64,000 bases of DNA from Asterias amurensis (Eukaryota; Echinodermata; Asteroidea; Forcipulatida; Asteriidae). The stretch covers positions 5,828,001-5,892,000 of the forward strand of contig NC_092650.1 in the NCBI RefSeq assembly GCF_032118995.1. The letters run 5' to 3'. Shown one piece after another: positions 45,721 through 64,000 of the stretch. A program made the position numbers and the translations under genes. Within the stretch, counting starts at the first letter, position 1. The number at the start of each line of letters is the position of its first letter. The notes beneath the pieces are model-generated. The model did no database searches and was not told the DNA's origin. It worked only from the letters and a program-made list of their open reading frames with translations.

Positions 45721-46349
45721 GGTTCCTACGGGGTTCTCCTCTCGGAAATATAGAGCAGGAATATCCTGCCAGACAGTCAAAGAATTAATTGGCGTCAGTG
45801 TAATCCCTACTAATCCGCTTTAAGTTGACTAGTTATCAGGGCCATTGTGGACCTACTTGTACTGGTAGGGTTTAGGTTTGTAAATAAACATGACCACCCA
45901 AAATGAGTTGCTATGCATTTATACATCTCACATTTTATTTATACTTCTGCTTTGTCTATAATCATTAACAACTATCTATAAAAATAGGAGTACGGCACTT
46001 TAGTCAAATTCGTGCCTATCTTTCTTTCCATTTCTTAAAGTAGCTACAACATCCTGGATTGCCTATTGAAACCAATTTTCTTTGTGCTGCAGCAGCCAAT
46101 TTTAATGAGCAGTTGGGCCCCATGTTTGACCTCTTGATTATCAATTACTCATGACTCTGGCTGCACCCATTCATAAGCTATCAAGACACTTGATCTTTCC
46201 TCAAGGGTACCTACAAGGCTTACGTAGGTCCAACCATAGGTTAGAGTTCGAGGTCTTCCCAAACGAATCCTCATATATACATTATGAATACAAAATTATT
46301 AAAAATTCATTTGTTCGCCTTTAGTTAAGACTCTGTTACCAAAATATGT
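45721..46349. other. Unannotated stretch
   Basis: No gene or repeat recognised. Confidence 0.5.
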
Positions 46350-46748
46350 CTATTAGACCACCTGTACATGATTACCCTAACCCTATTGGGGCAATGCAAA
46401 TGCCCTAATGGGCCAATATAGCTGTTACACTCTTATGTCTTTGACTTGGTCTTTGTTATACGACTCTGTTACCAAGCAACACATTTACGATGTTAACTTT
46501 CCTTTCAAAAATTTTTCCCTATAATGGGAGACAAATTGCCGCCTTGTTAAATTCGAAAGTGTAATTTTGAGAGTATACAACTTTAATGTCTATACTAAAA
46601 ATAAATTTTGTATGATCAATGACCAAGTCAAAGACAGGGTCATTTGGGCCGGGTAACATAGGTAAGAGCTATATTGGCCCATTAGGGCATTTACATTGCC
46701 CTAATAGAGGTAGGGTAATCATGTACAGGTGGTCTAATAGACATATAT
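46350..46748. mobile_element. Foldback element, about 100-130-bp arms
   Basis: The left arm from 46352 (tatgtctattagaccacctg, gattaccctaaccctatt, gccctaatgggccaatatag) is inverted at about 46655-46748 (ctatattggcccattaggg, agggtaatcatgtacagg, tctaatagacata). An inner pair (gtctttgacttggtc / gaccaagtcaaagac) extends the fold. No coding capacity. Confidence 0.8.
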
Positions 46749-46975
46749 TTTCGTTTCTATATATATACTATTTGTTTTACTAAAAGATTTTATGACCCCT
46801 CCCCCCGGCCCTCTATAGTTGATTTACTTGTACGTATCGTCGCCTATATGCTGTCTCAGCCCAAACATATCTTTTAATTCACAAAGTACACAATCAATTG
46901 TTCTTTTTATTTAGTCAATTTAGTTTGTTTTGTTTTATTGTCACACAAATTTGAATATACATATATTTGCGTGTC

Positions 46976-47000
46976 TTAAAGGCAGTGGACACTATTGGTA
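46976..47000 (+). repeat. MITE-1 left-end fragment N
   Basis: Only ttaaaggcagtggacactat plus a few bases remain, cut exactly where Rep1 copy 2 begins. Its right end was not found beyond Rep1. Confidence 0.75.
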
Positions 47001-48651
47001 ACTAGACATTAGGCGTTTGTGAACAAACACAAAGCTGTTCCGTGTTGTTTTGCTTTGATTATGTGCTTCATCGATGACCAAGGATTTATACTCTGAAAAA
47101 TGTTTTTAAAAATGTTTAGTAGTTCTTGAGATATGGTCCCACTTCCCGTCACGGTTTTTCAAAGTCACTATTATGCCCAAGGAGTCTATAACTGAAAAAA
47201 GATTGACATCGGTTGTGTAGTTCTTGAAAAATGGTCCCACTTCCGGTTCACCCAGAAGTAGAGGTCAACATGGGGTCACGGGTTTTCACAGTCAATATTA
47301 ATGTCGTAGGAGTTTGTAACTGAAAAAAATTGAAAATCTGTTGAGTAGCTCTGGAGATATGGTCCCACTTCCGGTTAACCCGGAAGTAGAGGTCAAATTA
47401 AGGTCACGGTTTTTCCAAATTTTTCTCCTATCCCTAAGGAGTCTACAAACAAGTTAAAAATCGGCCCTTTACTTCTTGAGATCTGGTGTTTCAAAGATTT
47501 CCCAATTAAATATGCAAATGAGGGTCACGTGGTTGATGAATTAAGAATTTAAAAACAAAATTTCATTAGGAACTAAGCTTAGGTTCAAAGCTTGATAAAT
47601 GATTTAACTCGTTATGGTTTAGAAGAATAGGCTGAAACTAAAACAAATTACTGGTCAATAGAGGGCGGTATGTAAGATGAGTGGTCTTTCTATATCAGTA
47701 TCTCCTTTTCCTAGTTAATTGTTCAGTTGAAATGTTATCGCAAAAGTTTAACTAACAAGATGAATAAATGTAAAGAAAACCTAATATTTGACTCAGGATT
47801 GTTTGATTTGTTAGTTTCTTGAGTTCAATGCAGTACTTTTAGAGTCCATTGACATGTGACAAACCAATTAAGGATATTTGTATTTTGTAGGTGGTTTGAT
47901 GTTTGATCTAGAACGAGTGGATTTCACTGAACTTTTAACGGCCACCAAACTCTGCGGTTACGTTCACCATTATCCGCTTACTGTGCAAGCGCAGAATATA
48001 ATGTGCGAGATTGGAAGCACAAACGAAAGAAATCCCTGCTAAGCAGTCTATTTTGCTTGACGTAAGTGCAGAATTCACTGCTTCTGCTAAGCACTGATTC
48101 TTTGCTTCCAGAGCAGAGCATGACATTGGGCCCATTCCCACAGGATTTTTCATTATGCAAGTTCCCATCATGATAGGCCTAGGTGACTAGTAAAATTTAC
48201 TACTCGACTAGTCGCACCTCAAACCCAACTACGACACTTGTTGAGATAAATTACGGATTCTCAAGATTTGTGCCGCAATGTGCCGCAAGCGACACATGTT
48301 GCGATTAGTAGTAAGCAGGACAACTGTTTCACCAAACAGGTAATCGGGACTTTTTTTGTAGTCAACGTGTAGGCACCATTTTAACGGAGTGGGGAAAAAC
48401 AGTAGTCGCGACTCTAATACTAAATTTTAGTCGCGACTTAAACACTAAACCACACTAGTCGCCCTGGCCTACTTTTGCACAAGAAAAGCACGGTTATCCT
48501 GCGAAAGCAAACCAAATTTTTAAGTCACTGTTTTTGCAGTGAATGTTACGCAGAAGTTTAGCACAATAGTAATCGCAGCAGATTTTTTTGTTGCGAATTG
48601 TCACGCTCATCAAGAACACATTCCCTGTGTGCCCAGATGTTAAATACGCTT
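47001..48651. repeat. Long repeat Rep1, copy 2 (uninterrupted)
   Basis: It matches 4428-5845 plus 10862-11055. It starts actagacattaggcgtttg, has the same internal tandem units (gatatggtcccacttccgg, cccggaagtagaggtcaa), gtttgatctagaacgagtgg and tagtcgccctggcctac, and ends gatgttaaatacgct. It shows single-copy sequence where copy 1 carries the MITE and the LTR element. The family is unassigned. Confidence 0.85.
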
Positions 48652-50140
48652 AGCGTAAGCACAATTCCCTGATTACATAAGCGCTGCGACTCTTTCCTTT
48701 TAAAGCCATTGGCCCAGGACCAGACCAAACTAAACACAAAAAGCAGCTAAACACAGCAAATACCATTCCTCATGTACAAACTGCAAGTTGTGAATCCAGG
48801 TATTCTGCTCAATTTCTGCAGTTTTATAAAGCAAAATATTTTGCCTATTTATTATAAGCAGCTCTATAACATTGAGCCACTCAACCACCAGAGCACCAGA
48901 GAAACGTCGACCAGCATAATAAAATCTCTGATTTTGTATTCCTGTCAAAGAGTTTTTGTTTGTCATGGTCTAATTTCCGAAAGTAAAGCGAAATACTGGA
49001 ATTAGTTTAGGCAAGTGCATGGTCCCCGGTGCGAACAAGGTTACTTCACCCGTAAATCATTCCAAATCCCAGGCGTTAAAATTACAAGTATACACTTAAC
49101 ACTACATCTTTATGATTCACCACAAGACACTTACAGTCTTTACATGCATTGATAGTAGGCCTACCATTTCGATGGTCATTTATAAAATGTGTATGCCGTG
49201 TAAACTTCCAAATCTCAGGCAGGTGTATTCGTCCATGCACGGTCCACTTTTCCTCGTACATGATGCCTTTGATCGAAGCCAAATAAGTAAAGAAACAAGT
49301 TTGTATGTTTCACATAGGTTTGTCTTCAGTGATGAGGTTTAGAAAGAAAAGGCTGGCACTTTGTGTTGATTGACAACATACATAGAGCGAAAAAAATGCA
49401 AAAATAGCGCTATTTATTAGCGACAAAGTGGTTGTACGTAAATCGAAGAACCACGTACATGTACGTAGAACTTCCCTCCATAGTGCGTACACCCATTAAA
49501 GATCGTGCTGCGCGAGGACAAAATCAGATCGTTTTATTTTCCAGGAAAGAAGCATCTCATGAGCCAAAAATTTGAAAAATAAGAACATGTTGTACTGATT
49601 GTTTAAATGTAGGTACATATTTCTTTTTGTAAAAAAAGAAATATGTATGCATTATAATATTGATTTCGTCGAAATTCCCGGGGAGATTCAAACTCAGATC
49701 ACCTGGGTAATAGCACCCGCGGTAAACCGCGGCCCCAATCGATCCATCAACACAGATAGAGTGATTTTAATCATTATAAAATAAGTGTATTTATTTATGA
49801 CAAATAATTTCAAGATGACGTGACATAAAAAATTACTTCATTTGGCACAACTTCAATACCCAGAGAATCAAAATCTGAAAACAATTTGAAAATCGGACGT
49901 TTATTTTGGGAGATACTGTGTTAACAAGATTGCCTAATTAAATATTCATGTCATTATAACTCAGCTAATTGATTAAGAAATTAAACAACACGAAGTTTAG
50001 TGATTAAGTCACGTACTAAGCTTCGATTCCATATATGACTCAAGTCTGTCATTTCTACCGTTTCTAAGATTACGAATAAACAAAAATCGTGCGTTAAACC
50101 TATGGCGTTTTGGCGGAAACCAAGAACAACGTTTCTAAAA
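48652..50140. other. Unannotated stretch with a possible SINE remnant
   Basis: No gene recognised. On the - strand near 49675-49745, ccgcggtttaccgcgg (stem-like) and gagtttgaatctcccc (B-box-like) hint at a decayed tRNA-like SINE head. Confidence 0.4.
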
Positions 50141-50150
50141 CGTTTTGAAA

Positions 50151-50376
50151 AACTCGACGAAAACAATAGCTGTTCCGAATGCATCGGAACAGCTAATAAA
50201 AATCTCGACGAAAACAATAGCTGTTCCGACTGGATCGGAACAGCTAATAATAATAATAAAAATAATAAAAATCTCGACGAAAACAATAGCTGTTTCGACT
50301 GGATCGGAACAGCTAATAATAAAAATCTCGACGAAAACAATAGCTGTTCCGACTGGATCGGAACAGCTAATAATTT
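50151..50376. repeat. Tandem repeat in which each unit holds a hairpin
   Basis: Four units share ctcgacgaaaacaatagctg, then an inverted pair agctgttccga / tcggaacagct separated by 5 bp, then ctaataataa spacers of varied length. Frames crossing it look repetitive (NLDENNSCSDWIGTANN) but have no flanking gene support. Confidence 0.9.
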
Positions 50377-50539
50377 TATGAGATAAAGAAGAAAAAAAAC
50401 CGGCAGAGTCGCTCTATAATTTGCGTAGAACCCAGCACCGCACAACGCACCACTGCATTACTTCTCTTGCTCAGCTAATAGGAATAGCTCCCTCTTATCA
50501 TGCGCTCTGCTGATTCACTTCGTATTTAAAGAAGCATCT

Positions 50540-50770
50540 TGGCCCAATTTCATAGAGCTGCTAAGCACAAACATTTGCTTAGCATGAAACGTTATTATAC
50601 CAACGAAACTTCCAAGTGATTTTCAGGATAAGCACACAACAGCTAAACACCAGTAACAAGCAATATTATGCAACAAATGAAAATTAGCTTCGTAATCCTG
50701 TTTTAATCCAGGAAGAAATTTCATGCTTAGCAAATTTGTTATGCTTAGCAACTCTATGAAATTGGTCCCC
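50540..50770. mobile_element. MITE-3 copy (ggcccaatttcatagagctg ends)
   Basis: The left end ggcccaatttcatagagctg and right end ctctatgaaattggtccc are inverted. The subterminal gcttagcatgaaa is inverted at tttcatgcttagcaaa. The same family occurs at 53320-53586 and 57336-57571. No coding capacity. Confidence 0.8.
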
Positions 50771-51958
50771 GGTTGTAATCATACTTTCACAAACCGCTAT
50801 GATGTTGATGAAATGGCGGTATCAAAGGCAGAGATGCCAAGTTTACGCAGAGACCAGCGCGCTGCCACGGGCGTGAGCATTTCCAGAACCCCTCCCCCCG
50901 CACCATTTAAAACAAAATACTAATTGATTAGGCCACTGTTAACAAAAATCACAATCAATCATCTGCAAACAGACAACAACCTTATCGACTGCTCGTTGAT
51001 TTCGGTAAAACACATACACTCTCTGTGATTGGTTTAATGTTTGCGTGACGTCATAAGTTTGCAACATATCGGTGGGGGGGGGGGTGGGTCTTGGTCCCAA
51101 AGTTGTCAATAAATAAATAAACACCAATGTGGGGTCAATAAGAGGGTTAGTTGCGATAGTAACCATCCATCCTCACTCGAAGGTCCCAGACCCGGCCCGA
51201 GGAGGATCGAGCTTTTGGGACGCCAACTCGCACTCCCCCCCTCGCGTGACGTCAGCATTCATAATGGGCGTTTCCCAATTTGCAACCATTCGAAGAGTTG
51301 AACTTGATGTTGCATTGCTCTAAGAAAGTGCTTGTCCTGCGATTGCCATTTCTAGCAAGTTTACTTTTACTTCAATAACTCAAATGTCCGTTTATTATTT
51401 TAAATTAAACATTCTTACAGGTTGTAATCCTATTTTATACCAGTTCCACCACTAGCAGGATAGGTGGAAATGCTGATGGTAGTATTGCACCATCGTGGTT
51501 GATAAAAAAAACAAAAAACTATTTATTTATACACTGCTTAATCCAAACCATGGTCAATTTAATACAAACTGCGATTCAGGTTGGGAACTCTTAAAAACGG
51601 ACTATTGCTATAATTGCTGATTGTGTCATCATCGAAAATACAATAACAACCGGTGAAAAGTATTCGTCACTGGAAAAAATCCCTCCCCTGACTTATTGTC
51701 ACATGTACCCATCCCATTATACACACGACTCCGCAGTGCACCCAAAATACATGGAGTTCACACATCACAGGTACTCGTCACCAACTTCTATGCGTAAACA
51801 CATTGAGTTGCATGCCGATTACCTGCGTTACATTGAAGCCATTTTGTGAAAATCTTTTTACCCTGTGTGTGGAAACGGTGGGATACATTATTTTTCTACG
51901 TCTGTGGAGTTGAGGAACGTTTCCTGTTAACTATTTCGTACCACAAAACTGAAGGAAA
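50771..51958 (+). other. Region upstream of VPS4, with probable promoter and 5' UTR
   Basis: No gene recognised. G-rich and C-rich runs occur at 51073-51088 and 51233-51241. The VPS4 transcription start probably lies in the last few hundred bases, with no obvious TATA box near the first exon. Confidence 0.45.

Positions 51959-64000
<12,042 letters not shown>

Noticed and set aside
46380-46400. Telomere-like taaccc repeats
   Set aside because: Only single taccctaaccct occurrences within a foldback arm, not an array.
50102-50445. Repeat-rich frames on both strands (NLDENNSCSDWIGTANN / AVPIQSEQLLFSSRFLL)
   Set aside because: They come from a tandem DNA repeat open on both strands; there is no initiator context or neighbouring exon.

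Overview
This is eukaryotic DNA, most likely from an echinoderm and probably a sea star. That placement rests on the style of its repeats, on split genes with GT/AG introns, and on a VPS4 protein close to deuterostome VPS4A/B. It was not tested by any search. The window is gene-poor and full of transposable elements.

Host genes. (1) Positions 3-2330, + strand: the last four exons of an unrecognised surface-type protein ending in a hydrophobic tail. (2) Three related three-exon genes on the - strand at 27769-30239, 34116-35853 and 41555-44402. They share one architecture (N-terminal hydrophobic segment, Cys-containing linker, C-terminal Methyltransf_FA / farnesoic-acid O-methyltransferase-like domain), the same exon phases, and near-identical exon sizes in the first two. 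The third is diverged and carries a frameshift. (3) Positions 51959 to the right edge, + strand: VPS4, the AAA ATPase that disassembles ESCRT-III. Ten exons are visible and the last about 45-50 residues lie outside the window.

Repeats. A long repeat (Rep1) occurs at 4428-11055 and again at 47001-48651. The first copy is split by a whole-looking Ty3/gypsy LTR element (5846-10861, 116-bp LTRs, 5-bp target duplication, one gag-pol frame) and by a 151-bp MITE (5353-5503). The second copy shows both sites empty. Positions 11742-16967 hold nested PIF/Harbinger-like elements with a Myb/SANT remnant. Inside them sits a nearly perfect 2.6-kb palindrome (13459-16092) made of two inverted copies of a 1.3-kb element. 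One MITE family with ends TTAAAGgCAGTGGACACTATTGG occurs at least 15 times across 17-62 kb. Other items are SINEs with tRNA-like heads, LINE fragments, a hAT-like element nested in another TIR element within VPS4 intron 9, several foldback elements, a clean 76-bp-arm hairpin at 18993-19155, and minisatellites, including one whose every unit carries a hairpin.

The host genes show no common pathway. VPS4 is housekeeping membrane-scission machinery, and the - strand trio is a tandem family of probably secreted or membrane-anchored proteins. No CRISPR array, rRNA gene or convincing functional tRNA gene was seen.
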